From: Microstegium vimineum
Taxonomy: Eukaryota; Streptophyta; Magnoliopsida; Poales; Poaceae
NCBI GenBank assembly: GCA_022036555.1
Contig: CM039130.1
Coordinates: forward strand, 5,492,527-5,556,526
Length of the DNA: 64,000 nucleotides
Reading direction: 5' to 3'
The notes beneath the pieces are model-generated. The model was not told where the DNA came from. It saw only the letters and a list, made by a program, of their open reading frames with translations, and ran no database searches. This document shows, piece by piece, positions 21,401 to 33,600 of the stretch. How positions within the stretch are numbered: the stretch's first letter is position 1; each line of letters begins with the position of its first letter. The position numbers and the translations under genes were made by a program.

Positions 21401-24400
21401 GTGTTTGATAGTGGGTGCACTCAACACATGACCGGTGATGTAAGAATGTTCAACTCAATCAAGCAAGATGACAATCATGGCTTTGATAGTATCACATTTG
21501 GTGACAATGGCAAAGGCAAGGTGAAAGGGCTTGGAAAGATTGCTATCTCCAATGATCTAAGCATTAGCAATGTGCTTCTAGTGGAAATGCTTGAGTTAAA
21601 TCTATTGTCGGTTGCCCAATTGTGTGATCTCAGTTTCAAGTGCATTTTTGGAGTGGAGGATGTGGAAATCATTAGTGTAGATGGTTCGAACATGATCTTC
21701 AAGGGATTTCGGTATGAGAACCTCTATCTAGTGGATTTCAATGCTAGTGAGACCCAACTCTCTACATGTCTCATTTCAAGATCTAGCATGGGTTGGTTGT
21801 GGCATAGAAGGCTTGGTCATGTAGGCATGAAGCAATTGAACAAGCTAGTCAAGCATGATCTAGTGAAGGGCTTGAAGGATGTCACATTTGAGAAGGACAA
21901 GATATGTAGCTCATGTCAAGCCGGAAAGCAAGTTGGCAACACTCATCCAAATAAGATCATCATGAGTACAAGCAAAGCTTTTGAGTTATTGCACATGGAT
22001 CTCTTTGGGCCAACTACTTATGCAAGCATTGGTGGCAATAAGTATGGTTTTGTGATAGTGTATGACTACACAAGATACACATGGGTATTCTTCTTGAGTG
22101 ACAAGAGTGACACATTTGATATCTTAAAATCATTTTTCAAGAGGTGTCAAAATGAGTTTGAAACAACTATCAAGAGAGTTAGAAGTGACAATGGGAGTGA
22201 GTTCAAGAACACAAGAGTTGAAGAACTTTGTGATGACTTTGGAATCAACCATCAATTCTCTCCAAAGTACACTCCTCAATCCAATGGGATAGTTGAAAGG
22301 AAGAATAGAACCTTGATTGACATGGCAAGATCAATGCTAAGTGAGTACAATGTTAGTCATTCCTTTTGGGCCGAAGCTATCAATACGGCATGCTACTCTA
22401 GCAACCGTCTATATTGCCATGGAATGCTTGAAAAGACTCCCTATGAGCTATTAAATGGAAGAAAACTAAACATTGCCTATTTTCGGGTATTTGGTTGCAA
22501 GTGTTATATCTTGAAGAAGGGAACAAGGTTGAGCAAGTTTGAAAATAAATGTGATGAGGGATTTCTACTTGGCTACTCAACAACTAGCAAGGCTTATAGA
22601 GTATGGAACTTGGCTAGTGGAATTCTTGAGGAAGTGCATGATGTTGAATTTGATGAAACTCAGGGCTCTCAAGATGAAGAAGAAAACTTGGATGATGTGA
22701 GAGGTGACAAGTTGGTCAATGCTATGAAAGATATGGATATTGGTGATATTAGACCAAGACAAGTCCAAGATGAAGATGAAGATCAAGTTACCATTCCAAG
22801 TGATCAAGCTAGTGGTTCTCCAACTCAAGATCAAGAAAATGCAAGTGAAGATCAAGTTCAAGCTAGTTCATCATCTCAACCAAATGACATCAACATGCAA
22901 GTGCTCCAACCTACCAACATTGCAAGAGATCATCCTTTGGATCAACTGATTGGAGGCATTCAAAGTGGAGTTCAAACAAGATCAAGATTGGCTTCATTTT
23001 GTGAGCATTATTCCTTTGTCTCATCATTTGAGCCAAACAAGATTGATGAATCTTTGAAGGATGTTGATTGGATAAATGCTATGCATGAAGATCTCAACAA
23101 ATTCACAAGGAATCAAGTTTGGGAATTGGTAGAAAGACCAAAGAAGCACAATGTCATTGGAACCAAGTGGGTTTTCAAGAACAAGCAAGATCAAGATGGA
23201 ATAGTGGTGAGGAACAAAGCAAGACTAGTGGCTCAGGGTTACTCACAAGTTGAAGGTCTTGACTTTGGGGAAACATATGCTCCAGTGGCAAGATTAGAAG
23301 CAACAAGAATTCTATTTACCTATGCTTGTGCACATAATATCAAGCTATACCAAATGGATGTCAAAAGTGCATTCCTAAATGGGTATATCAATGAGGAAGT
23401 GTATGTTGAGCAACCACCCGGTTTTGAAGATGCTAAGAAGCCCGACCATGTGTTCAAGCTCAAGAAGGCTCTCTATGGGTTGAAGCAAGCACCTAGAGCA
23501 TGGTATGAAAGATTGAGAAGCTTTCTCCTCTCTAAAGGGTTCAAGATGGGATTGGTTGATACTACCCTATTCACCAAGAAGATTGGAAATGACTTATTCA
23601 TCTTACAAATCTATGTGAATGACATTATCTTTGGATCTTCAAATCAAGATTTTTGTGAAGAGTTTGGGGAGATGATGGCTAATGAATTTGATATGTCAAT
23701 GATTGGTGAACTTAGTTACTTCCTTGGACTTAAAATCAAGCAAATGAAGAATGGTACATTTGTGAGTCAAGGCAAGTACATCAAAGATATGATAAAGAAG
23801 TTTGGGCTAGAAGAAGATAAAGGCATTAGTACTCCTATGGGGACTAATGGTCATTTGGATAGTGACACAAGTGGTATGATGGTATATCAAACACTCTATC
23901 AGTCTATGATTGGAAGCTTACTCTATGTGACCGCTTCAAGGTCGGATATCATGTTTAGTGTATGCATGTGTGCAAGATTTCAAGCTTCTCCAAGGGAGAG
24001 TTATTTGAAAGCCACAAAGATGATATTGAGATATTTGAAGCATACACAAGAGGTTGGACTATGGTTTCCAAAGGGGTCAAGGTTTGAATTGATTGGATAT
24101 TCGGACTCCGACTATGGGGGTTGCAAAGTGGATAGAAAGAGCACTAGTGGTACATGTCAAATGTTGGGAGGGTCACTAGTCTCATGGTCATCCAAGAAGC
24201 AAAATAGTGTGACACTCTCTACCACCGAAGCCGAATATATTAGTGCGGGGAGTTGTTGTGCACAACTATTGTGGATGAGGGCCACTTTAGAGGACTATGG
24301 AATTCAATTCAAGAAAGTCCCATTGCTTTGTGACAATGAAAGTGCGGTGAAGCTCACAAACAACCCCGTCCAACACTCTAGGACAAAGCACATAGATGTG

Positions 24401-24565
24401 AGACATCATTTCATAAGATATCATCAACAAAAGGGTGACATCTTCATTGACAATGTGGGCACCAATGATCAATTAGCCGATATTTTCACCAAGTCACTTG
24501 ATGAGAAGAGGTTTTGCAAGTTGAGGAATGAGTTGAACATCTTAGACTTCTCCAACATGAGTTGA
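21401..24565 (+). CDS. Sirevirus pol: protease, integrase, reverse transcriptase, RNase H
   Basis: One open frame of 1054 codons in the gag frame. Order: protease DSGCTQHMTG at the start; integrase zinc finger (HRRLGHVG ... CSSCQAGK) and core (LHMDLFGP, RSDNGSEF, VERKNRT); linker; reverse transcriptase (KARLVAQGYSQ, MDVKSAFLNG, LYGLKQAPRAWY) ; RNase H (GYSDSDYGGCKVDRKSTSG, STTEAEYIS, TKHIDVRHHFIR). The reverse transcriptase box normally YVDD reads YVND here (23612-23623), so the catalytic aspartate is replaced and the enzyme should be dead. No start codon is needed, since pol is normally made as part of a gag-pol product; upstream stops block that now. Confidence 0.9.
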   Translation: MFDSGCTQHMTGDVRMFNSIKQDDNHGFDSITFGDNGKGKVKGLGKIAISNDLSISNVLLVEMLELNLLSVAQLCDLSFKCIFGVEDVEIISVDGSNMIFKGFRYENLYLVDFNASETQLSTCLISRSSMGWLWHRRLGHVGMKQLNKLVKHDLVKGLKDVTFEKDKICSSCQAGKQVGNTHPNKIIMSTSKAFELLHMDLFGPTTYASIGGNKYGFVIVYDYTRYTWVFFLSDKSDTFDILKSFFKRCQNEFETTIKRVRSDNGSEFKNTRVEELCDDFGINHQFSPKYTPQSNGIVERKNRTLIDMARSMLSEYNVSHSFWAEAINTACYSSNRLYCHGMLEKTPYELLNGRKLNIAYFRVFGCKCYILKKGTRLSKFENKCDEGFLLGYSTTSKAYRVWNLASGILEEVHDVEFDETQGSQDEEENLDDVRGDKLVNAMKDMDIGDIRPRQVQDEDEDQVTIPSDQASGSPTQDQENASEDQVQASSSSQPNDINMQVLQPTNIARDHPLDQLIGGIQSGVQTRSRLASFCEHYSFVSSFEPNKIDESLKDVDWINAMHEDLNKFTRNQVWELVERPKKHNVIGTKWVFKNKQDQDGIVVRNKARLVAQGYSQVEGLDFGETYAPVARLEATRILFTYACAHNIKLYQMDVKSAFLNGYINEEVYVEQPPGFEDAKKPDHVFKLKKALYGLKQAPRAWYERLRSFLLSKGFKMGLVDTTLFTKKIGNDLFILQIYVNDIIFGSSNQDFCEEFGEMMANEFDMSMIGELSYFLGLKIKQMKNGTFVSQGKYIKDMIKKFGLEEDKGISTPMGTNGHLDSDTSGMMVYQTLYQSMIGSLLYVTASRSDIMFSVCMCARFQASPRESYLKATKMILRYLKHTQEVGLWFPKGSRFELIGYSDSDYGGCKVDRKSTSGTCQMLGGSLVSWSSKKQNSVTLSTTEAEYISAGSCCAQLLWMRATLEDYGIQFKKVPLLCDNESAVKLTNNPVQHSRTKHIDVRHHFIRYHQQKGDIFIDNVGTNDQLADIFTKSLDEKRFCKLRNELNILDFSNMS

Positions 24566-25029
24566 TGCACCCCACATATGACATGCCTCTACTCCAACAT
24601 AGCAAGGTACAATTGATTGACATATGCATTCATCCTTTGCTATAAATGTGTAGAGCATATAGACATCACTCATGATAGGCTCATCCGTGAAAATTCAAAA
24701 GATTTCTATGTACATATGGTACCACTATTGCTTTTATGAGTTGATTGATCTAGTGGTGGCATATGACATGTTGATAAGCTTGCAACCTCACAAGTTTAAT
24801 CTAGAATGATTATTCTTGTATTTAACCAACATGGCTAAGATAACCATTGCAAGATGTGTGAAAAAGCTTGTCCATGGTTTAAACCATGTTAAGTATCTAG
24901 GACAAGTAATCTAGTTTGAATTAAAATTGATATTCACCCCACTCTTTTCTAAATTGACTTGATAAACAAATCTTCCTAAATATCCTCAAGTGATACACGT
25001 TACTACAAGTGGTTTCCTTTGTGGTAATG

Positions 25030-25717
25030 TGTGACAAAGGGGGAGAAATTGTGCTAAAATAAATGATCATAGTAAGGGGGAGAAACATGATAAGTGGTTC
25101 TAGATATAGGGGGAGAAATAGGATTTTGAAAGATGGAAAATTAAAATTTGAGCACACAAGTAGGGAGAGCAAGCCTATGAACAATTTGTTGCATTTGAAT
25201 GTGCATTCACTCATATGTTTGCTTGCACTTAAGTTAGAATGTTGTTTCCAAGTGGTTTCTTGCTTGTGTGATGCATGACTAGTTGTAATCTTGATTGATG
25301 ATTTGATCACTAGCTTGCATAGGGAGTTAGCTAGATAACCTCTCTAGTTTATTGTGTAATCTTTTTGGTATCAAGCTAACCATGTTGCTAAGGGTGAAAT
25401 GAAAGGCGCACTTCGATTGGTATCACGCTTCAAAGGTTTATTCTTAAAACCTTAGCATCATGTCATAGTTTGTTATTTGTTCACCCCTCCAAAAGTTCTA
25501 TCTAAGCATGTGTGCAAAGCTTGTTTCTTATTTATATAAGTGCACACATGTAGGGGGAGTTAACACTATCAAGCCAAATTAGAAATGATTGACTACTACT
25601 TTGCATCCTTGCTTTTCCAAGTGGTGCCAAGTGGTGTCAAGCATTTCGGGTTGAAATCTAAATCATATTTCATATCATTTTATATGGGTTGTCATCAATT
25701 ACCAAAAAGGGGGAGAT
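25030..25717 (+). repeat. Repeated polypurine tracts before the 3' LTR
   Basis: AGGGGGAG occurs near 25036, 25077, 25109, 25551 and finally at 25707 directly before the LTR. Multiple such tracts upstream of the 3' LTR are a known signature of Sireviruses. The stretch between pol and LTR (24566-25717) shows no env-like ORF. Confidence 0.85.
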
Positions 25718-27588
25718 TGAAAGATCTCTATTGTTTTGGGTAATTGATGAAACCTAAGTACTAACCTAGCTCTAAGTGGTTGAGTAGGTTAAGTACACAA
25801 GGAGATGTGAAGATGCCAAGTGATGGAGTAAGCAAGGTGGTGGAGACCATAAGCTCACACTTGGACAAGATGGATAAGAAGAGAAGGAGAGAAAACCCTA
25901 AGCTATTGAAGGCAAAGGTATGTTAGGGATTTTCTTTTGGTGGTCAAGACACCTAGTGAGTGTGACCATATTTAGGATAGATAACCGTACTATTAAGAGG
26001 GGAAAATAGTATGTTGTTTCATCTATCAAGTGCCATTAGGATTGATCATCATTGCATTGCATTCATACCTAATGAGCAATCTTTGTAAAACTTGATAAAA
26101 TATCCCAACACACATGCACAAGTCAATGGAACACTTGGTGGTGGCACATGAGATCAAGGGAAGAAAACAGAAATGAATTCAGAGTAAGGAAGAAGCTCCG
26201 GACAATTTTGCATAGGAGCTCTGGACCATAGGAGGTGGTCCGACGGCCTGCTCCCACCACTGGCTTCCAGGCAGTGAAACTCCGGACTAGTGGTCCAGAG
26301 GTCACCGGACCATCAGAGGTAGTCTGGTGGTTCAGATAGGGGAAGCTGAAGACCAAGGCAAGCATCGGACCAGTTGGTATGGTCCGATGGTTGGTCCGGT
26401 GGTACTAGTCTGGAGCCCAGGTGCTTACTGTAAGTCTTGGTCGAGGGCCAGAAGGAGCGTCGGACTAGTCCGGAGGCCAGGTGCTTACTGTACTCCAAGT
26501 TGAAGCTGAGGCCAGAGCGTCGGACCAGGCGTCGGACCAAGCTCTGGACCAATGGAGGTGGTCCGGGGGTGCTCTCAGTGGCGCGACAACGGTCAGATTT
26601 CAAACAGTGGTTGGACACGTGGCAGACGCAGGAAGCGTCGGACCAAAGCGTCGGACCAGACGCTATGGTCCGACGGTTACGATTTCAGCAGCCCAAGCGC
26701 ATAACGGCTAGTTCCTTTGAGGGGGCTATAAAAGGGTGTGTGGCTGGTTCAATGAGTCTCTCTTGCACCTCTGATTATTGCATACCTTTGTGAGCTTGTG
26801 ACACACTCCCACTCATCTCAACATTGATTAATCATCCATTTGAGATATTTGAGTGTTCTAGTGCATTACATGAAGTGAGTTCATCTTAGTGGCACTTGGG
26901 AGTTGATACCGCTGCTAGTTTCTTGTTACTCTTGGTGATTGCCATCATCTAGACGGTTGGAGCAAGCGGAGTGGTTTCGAGAAGCTTGGTGATTGTGCTT
27001 CGTCGACCACAAGTGGTGATTGTGAAGGGTTCTTGTGCCTTCCCCGCGGGAGATCACAAAGGTAACTCTAGTGGATTGCGCGTGTCTTGGAGTTTCCCTC
27101 ATCTTGTGTTGGTTGTGCGGCACCCGATGACGGGTTTGGCATGTGAAGCCATTAGCGCGTGAACCTCCAAGTGAGTGAGCCGACACAACGAGGACGTAGC
27201 TAGTTGGCAAACTAGTGAACCTCGGGAGAAAAATCAAGTGTCAACCTTCTCTCCCATTGTGATTGATTGGTAATCTTGGAGTTCTCTTGTTGATTGGATC
27301 AATCCTCTACTCGGTGGTATAATCACCTTACCCATCTTCGCATTACCTTGTTTCTTACTTGCTTAGAATATTAGGTTGTGCTTGTGGGCTTGTAGAATTG
27401 TGCTAGGCATTGATTGAGCTAGAAGCTATATTAGGCTAGTATTGTGGTTAGGAGGCTTCGCATCCCCTAGTAGGCTAGTGCAATCCTAGCTTCACCATAT
27501 TATTTTCTAACTTGTTGTTGAGAAGTGTTTGAGAATTTCAGATTAGGCTATTCACCCCCCCCCCTCTAGCCTTGGATAGGACCTTTCA
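25718..27588 (+). repeat. 3' LTR of the Sirevirus-like element
   Basis: TGAAAG...CTTTCA, 1871 bp, aligned throughout with the 5' LTR at 17354. It is followed by the AGTTG target duplicate at 27589-27593. Confidence 0.93.
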
Positions 27589-27593
27589 AGTTG

Positions 27594-29349
27594 TCACTTG
27601 ATCATGATATGTCTCCATTTGAAATGTCAATGCTTCCGCGACATACTCCGATATATCTTTGAGCATATCATAAGGTACTCCGATTCTATTTCATATCTAC
27701 CATTTGTGGCTTGGCTAGGATGAGCAAGTTTCATTCACTCTTATTCACTAACCCTTGCTTCATTTAACCAAGTCTTTTGAAATCCTAACATTATCTCTTA
27801 TATCTTATACTCGAGGATTATTGTCGTCAATCACCAAAAAGGGGGAGATTGAAGAATCATGGCCCTATTGGTTTTGGTGATTAACGACATTAGATTGTTA
27901 TTATGGCTAATGTGTGTTTTGTAGAGGCTATGTGTAGTTTAGCCATAGTGACTAAATGTGAATAAGCATCAAATGGTCACCTATAGCCCCCAAGATGGAT
28001 ATCATTTCGGATTTCAAAGAGACATGATGAAGACACTAGCGTGATAGGTCTAAGTGCCATAAGGAGATGAAGGGCACTTAATATAGATAGGGTTTTATTT
28101 GTTCTTTGATCGTACTATCAAGAGGGGTTTGGGTGAGTAGCTTGATTTAGGAGAGCTTCATGACTTAGGTGTGGTGCACACTTGACATCCTTAGCTCTAA
28201 GAAAGCCTATGGTGACTATAAGATAGCCTAGAACAACTTCCATATTCATCGTGACGAAAAATGGAGTTGACAGAGCCCTTCTCTAGGAATCGGACGTTGA
28301 AGTCCCTAGCGACGGACGCAGTCCATTGCAACGGACGTTGGCGATGGACGTTGGGTGAAACCCTAAGGTGCGTCCGTCGAGCTAACAGAGAGGTTCCAGA
28401 GAGGCTTATTTCGCGACGGACGCGTCTGTTGGATTTAATTGAGGGAATTTCCCAGAAACCCGAGAGCAACGAGTTTGCATCGGACGTTGCCTCGCAAGCA
28501 CCAGAGCATCCATTGGACGGGGTTTCGAACAGTAACTAGCCGTTGGGTAGGGCATCGGTGCGTCTGATGCTAACTTAAATCGCAGGATTCATGTGCCCAT
28601 GGGCTGGTTGTGTGTGGGGGTATTTATACCCCATCACTTGCCTTTCCAACCTGTCTTTGCTCATTTCATTTGCTGAGAAACACCTTGAGAGGTTTGGGAA
28701 GAGAGCAAGAGCCCTAGTGAGAGTGATTTGCGAATCCATCCATCAATCCACTAATTAGTTCATCCAAGAGTTCAAGTGTGCATCCACTCGAGTTGTGAAG
28801 CTTGATTGAGTCAAGTGAAGATCCAAGCTTGTTACTCTTGGTGATCGACATCACCTAGACGGTCCAGTGGTGCTCGGAGGAAGGTGATCGCCGGAGGATT
28901 GTCGGCGGCCCTTCTCCATCGACATGTTCATCGGTTGTGGGCGGTTCACCGAGCCGGAGTGGCGAAGAACCAGCCCGTAGAGAGCACTCATCCCTTGCGC
29001 GGGATTGAGGGGGAGCAATACCTTGCGAGGTGCTCCAACGAGGACTAGGGGAGTGTCGACTCCTCGATACCTCAGCAAAACATCGTCGTGTCAAGAATCT
29101 CTATCCCTAGCTCTTTACATTCCACATTTGTTCTTTCATTCATACTAGAATTGTGTAGAGTGTTCTTCCATTCCTTGGGTTGCTACCACTTTCATACCAT
29201 TCCTTGGGTTGCTACCGCTTTCATAGTCTAAGGCACACACATTCGGTAGGCACGGGGGGAATTGACATTGGCTAGGATTTCATAATTGCTTTAGAATTTT
29301 GAAATAAGTCCAATTCAACCCCCCCCTCTTGGGCATCTTGATCCTTTCA
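27594..29349 (+). mobile_element. 3' end and LTR of the older host retroelement
   Basis: Bases 27594-27849 continue the interior interrupted at 17353 and end in a polypurine tract (AAAGGGGGAGAT). The LTR runs from TGAAGAATCA at 27850 to ATCCTTTCA at 29349, 1500 bp. It contains GGACG/CGTCC-rich motifs (28290-28560), a TATA (TATTTATACCCC near 28620) and a C-run at 29320-29327 like the other Sirevirus-type LTRs. The matching 5' LTR is not in the window, so the left half is missing or replaced by the minus-strand copia. Confidence 0.8.
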
Positions 29350-29401
29350 ATAAACAAGAAGTGTTGAGTGTCAAGACAAAATGGAGGATATAATGAACCG
29401 T

Positions 29402-29483
29402 GAATTGACTTGACCATATTGGTATTGATCCATATATGTCTCGAATTGACTTGACCATATTGGTATTGATCCATATATGTCTC
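29402..29483. repeat. 2 x 41-bp exact tandem repeat
   Basis: Two head-to-tail copies (29402-29442 and 29443-29483) are identical by eye. They lie just outside the retroelement LTR. No function is evident. Confidence 0.9.
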
Positions 29484-30689
29484 TATGCGAATCAAACTGA
29501 AGCTTGATTTGTCTCAACATTTACATTTAGAAGATATTCAAGCAAGGATCATAATATTGAAGAAATGACTATTCAATGGATATTGATGTGACCTAAGTAT
29601 AGCTTGATAGGGTGAAGATAGCTTCGAGGTACTAAGCGGAGGTGAAGAGTAAGCAAAAGCTCAAAACTGAGGTACCATGGCTAAGGTGGCATGTAACAAG
29701 AAGGTTATTAGATCACTGCTTAAATGTCGAAGCAGTCTAGAGTTTCCAAATAAAGTAAATGCAAGGCAACGCCACATCGTGTTTCTTTCGTGCCCTCAAT
29801 TCCTCCATCTCCCCTCCGATCCCATCCTATTGCTTGTCATGTTGTCACTCGTTTCCTCCATTTTCAGCTCGATTTCTACTCTTATTGGTCTGATTTTTGT
29901 CATCTCCACACTTGTTAAATCGGTTGGTCTGGATGGGGATGAAACGAGAGGCGTGCGTTACCGCGCAAGGTTATGTTGTTGCACGTTGAACTCGATTGTC
30001 CACAACATACAAATTTTGGAGAATACGACACTTGAATCCACATGTTCCCATATGAACCTCTAAGGCCCCATTCCGGGTTGGAACCGTTCCTGTTCAAATC
30101 AATGAAGGAAACGTCGGCTAGGAATCCCAAGCAAACCCAATAAGGCCTAAATATTGCTCCATGGAAATATACATATATATGCACCATGAAACTATCTGTC
30201 AACTCAGAAAAAAAGTATGGTATTCAAAAACTATGCTTGGAGAAGTGGGAGAAAGAATGAATTGGAGAAAAAAAAAGCGCAAATATATTTTTGGAAAACT
30301 AATGGAAGCACATAAGTACACACCTTCAACAAAAAAAAAATCTGCTCGAGCTACAACTAAAAAAAACCTGGCACAACAGAAGTCCTCAAAGCCTGTTTCT
30401 ATCCTGTACAAAAGACAGAAGTTTCTAAGAACTGGATCTGATTGCAGGCCAGCCAAAAGAACAAAAAAAGGAAACTTTCGACATATACTACATATCTTTA
30501 CCAAGCGCATCCAGTCAGACATGCAAATGAAAGAAACAAGGTTGAAAAAAGATTTGAGTTCTCGAACCCAGCATGCAACATACTTCCGGAGCACTATATC
30601 AAAGTAATCCAATATTGAAAAATGAAAACCATATCAGAACCCCATGAGCATATCTTCTGATATTTCTTTTCAATGTAATCCCATGAATC
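29484..30689. other. Intergenic stretch downstream of the CBL gene
   Basis: AT-rich sequence between the retroelement nest and the CBL stop codon. A 128-codon ORF at 29677-30063 has no recognisable domain, and the A-rich stretch 30240-30560 gives only lysine-rich ORFs. The part nearest 30690 is presumably the CBL 3' UTR. Confidence 0.6.
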
Positions 30690-33600
30690 TCAATTATCAT
30701 CAACTTGAGAGTGAAATACAAAGCTTGGAAACGTAGTGGTAATGTCCCTGTCCAATTATAGCAATGCAAACTTGTGAGATATCTCAAGAAGAAAAGACAA
30801 TGGCGGTCTATACTATGAACTGAGAGCATATCAAATATTAACTCTGGCAGTCCAACACAGAAAGTAAAAAAGTCCAACACAGAAAGTAGAAAAGGACACG
30901 GCAATTTAAAGCATGATGCATTTTTAAGACTATTAGCCTCATGTCTCTGACAAATTCTTAGACAGTGGTTTGCATTCCCAAAACTCATTCATCAAATTTC
31001 CTAATAGAAGCATAAACAATTTGGAAGTTTGCCAACACTAAGGCATAGTTTTTGTATGAGCTACCCATAAGCCCCAACAATTGCAAGCCAGTTAGATGTC
31101 GTGGCTATGCAATTTGCCAATTTGATTGAAATAGTGGAATCCTGATTCCATCATGTGCTGACAGTGACACATGTTTCAGAGATGAATTTCAAACTGAATT
31201 TTTGTGATGAAATTTTGAAACATTGCAACATGATATTTTATCTACATGGAGCCACATAAATATAAGTTAGAGCAAAGAGCATTGTACCCAGACTACTTAA
31301 GGTTAAGCATAAAAGGATGAAACTATATAAAATATGACAGTGGTACAAGCAATATGCACAACCAAGAAGGTTCCTTACCTGAGGTACTGAAGAGTCATGT
31401 TCTTCAGCAAAGATGGATGCCGGATGACTAGATTGAGCCACTCTTCCTTGTCAATTCTTCCGTCATGCTTCGTGTCTGCCTCCTCAAATGTCTTATAATG
31501 ACAAAAGAAAAGAAAATGAGCCAGGGAATTTGATATCAGCAAGCAAGAGGATGACAATCTGATTAACACGCCAAAAAAACAGCAGAGAACAATGCAGCAA
31601 GAAAGAAACAAGATACATTCAAGAAATTGACATCTTATAATCTTGAATCTTGACACAAGTGACTGTAGAAAACAAGAGAGAAACGCTAAAGCACTTTCCT
31701 GAAGGATGCACCAAACATAACATAACCAAAAATGGTAGAATGGTACATCCAGTTACATTTGCCTGCTTCTCCATCATCCGCTGTACCCAAATAAACAAGA
31801 AAGGAAGCATCCATTTTGGCATGTCTCACAATTTGATAAATGCTTTTACCAGCAAGACCCATCAGTTACTATAGTGCTTGAAAATAATCTTCACCACCAA
31901 AAAGTAACAAAAATGGTAGAATGGTTCGTCCAATTAGATTTGCCTACTTCTGCATCATATCCTGGACTCAAATAAACAAGAAAGACATGGCAAGTGTCTC
32001 ACAATTTGATGAATGTTTACCAGCAAGGCCCCTCAGCTTACTGTAGTGCTCACAAATGCTCTATTGGAAATGTAAGTATGAAACAGTATTATGTAGTTGG
32101 ATAAAGGAAGACACACAACACTATGAGCTATACTCCATCTTGTCATCTTCATACAACGTTTCAGGTCAAAATTGCTGTCTGAAACATCATATAATGCTCA
32201 CTGGAAGAGCACTACACTATACAGATAAATTGGATATACCATAACATAAATGCACAACTTTAGCAAACCTTGTCAATTATACTCTCTACAATTTCATCTG
32301 AAAGATTCATCCCTGACTCAGCGAGTGTCGCAACAACCATCTGCTTAACCTGAAAGCCAAATGCAATAAACAATTAAGGCTAGACAAAAAAAGGACATAA
32401 TTCAATCCAAATACAACATTTCTTAATGAAGAAAAGTATTTCAGAAAAAAGGAAACAATTCAATCAGAAGAAAGCAATCTTGAAAATTGAACACGCATCA
32501 GGTAGGTATGATTTTTCATTTGATCATTCCTCAAGGGGAAAAAATCTAATACAATATGCAACTAGGACAACTGAGAGTTCACTTATATCAAGCTATTAAC
32601 CCAACTGGCATTATTAAAGCTACTGCTGCTACCCCATGATATATGATTTTAATGATGTTACCATTTTTGGATTGACCACTGTACATAAAAGCTAAATCCT
32701 ACCATGTAAAAACCTTTAACAGCAATGCTATCCACAGTTCCATACCTCTTGTCTCTCAATGTAGCCTTGCTGCTTGAGATCATACAGCCGAAATGAAACT
32801 GCAGTAACGATACAAGTTTTTTCCTTCAGAATTCAACGTAAAAAATTACAAGTGGCAAAGCAGGAGCATTACATAAAATAAGTTTGTTAAGGTTCAGCTT
32901 TACCATAAACTCAGCATATTACTAAAAGAATGTAGAATAGACTACGCATTAGTGAATCCATGTATATTCAAAATTTGGAATGGTATTGTAAATAAGCTTC
33001 AAGTTATTGTGGCGAATCATCCCTTGACCTGCGGGGAAAAAGACAAAAAAAAAAACTTGACCACAGGGAGGAAGATGCTCCCTGGGCATTTCAATAAGAA
33101 GCTGTACCAGGATTTGGATGCGGACCGGCAAGGGGAGACCCCCCAAGCACACGGCAAGGCGAATTAACCGGTATAACTCGCGAGAAGCTGGTACCTATGG
33201 GGGAAAGGCCACCCCTGTGGCATTGAATTAAGAAGAAACTTCTCGTGTGTAGGCCGAGAAACACCCCAAAGGCCAGATGCCCTACAAGGCTACAAATGCC
33301 ACCGCGCGGCCAAGACACATGCCTACGGCCATGTGCATCTCGCTGAAATCGACGCAGGTGGTTACATGTATAACACAGGAACAAAGCCGATGAGGGGTGT
33401 TTATTAGCCCAAGCCTGTTTAAATTCACTCCCACATGATGTTATTTTGGCTAAGAAAAAGGTGCTAAACAACACAGAGGTGGGGCCTAGTATTGATGTTA
33501 ACGGTGTTACTACGGCTCTTGTGACCAACTAACCATTAGGCTAATCATGTAATAGAACTTGGGTTTAACATTTACAGTGCAGAGCCAAATTATCAATTTA

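Larger units (their letters stand above)
17354..27588 (+). mobile_element. Complete Sirevirus-like Ty1/copia element with target duplication
   Basis: The 10.2-kb element is flanked by AGTTG on both sides (17349-17353 and 27589-27593). LTRs of 1917 and 1871 bp start TGAAAG and end CTTTCA. Then follow an initiator-Met primer-binding site, gag, protease, integrase, reverse transcriptase, RNase H, a long non-coding 3' stretch with repeated AGGGGGAG tracts, and the 3' LTR. The large LTRs, tract repeats and C-run near the LTR end are Sirevirus hallmarks. Over the first ~440 aligned LTR bases I count about 15 mismatches (about 3.4%), so the insertion is old enough to have decayed; with a commonly used grass rate this is on the order of a million years. 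Stops and a changed catalytic residue make it non-autonomous today. Confidence 0.95.

Noticed and set aside
24566..25717. Possible env-like ORF between pol and the 3' LTR of the Sirevirus
   Set aside because: Some Sireviruses have one here, but the only ORFs are short and match the polypurine-tract repeats.
29677..30063. 128-codon plus-strand ORF
   Set aside because: No recognisable domain, splice context or codon bias; near the retroelement border.
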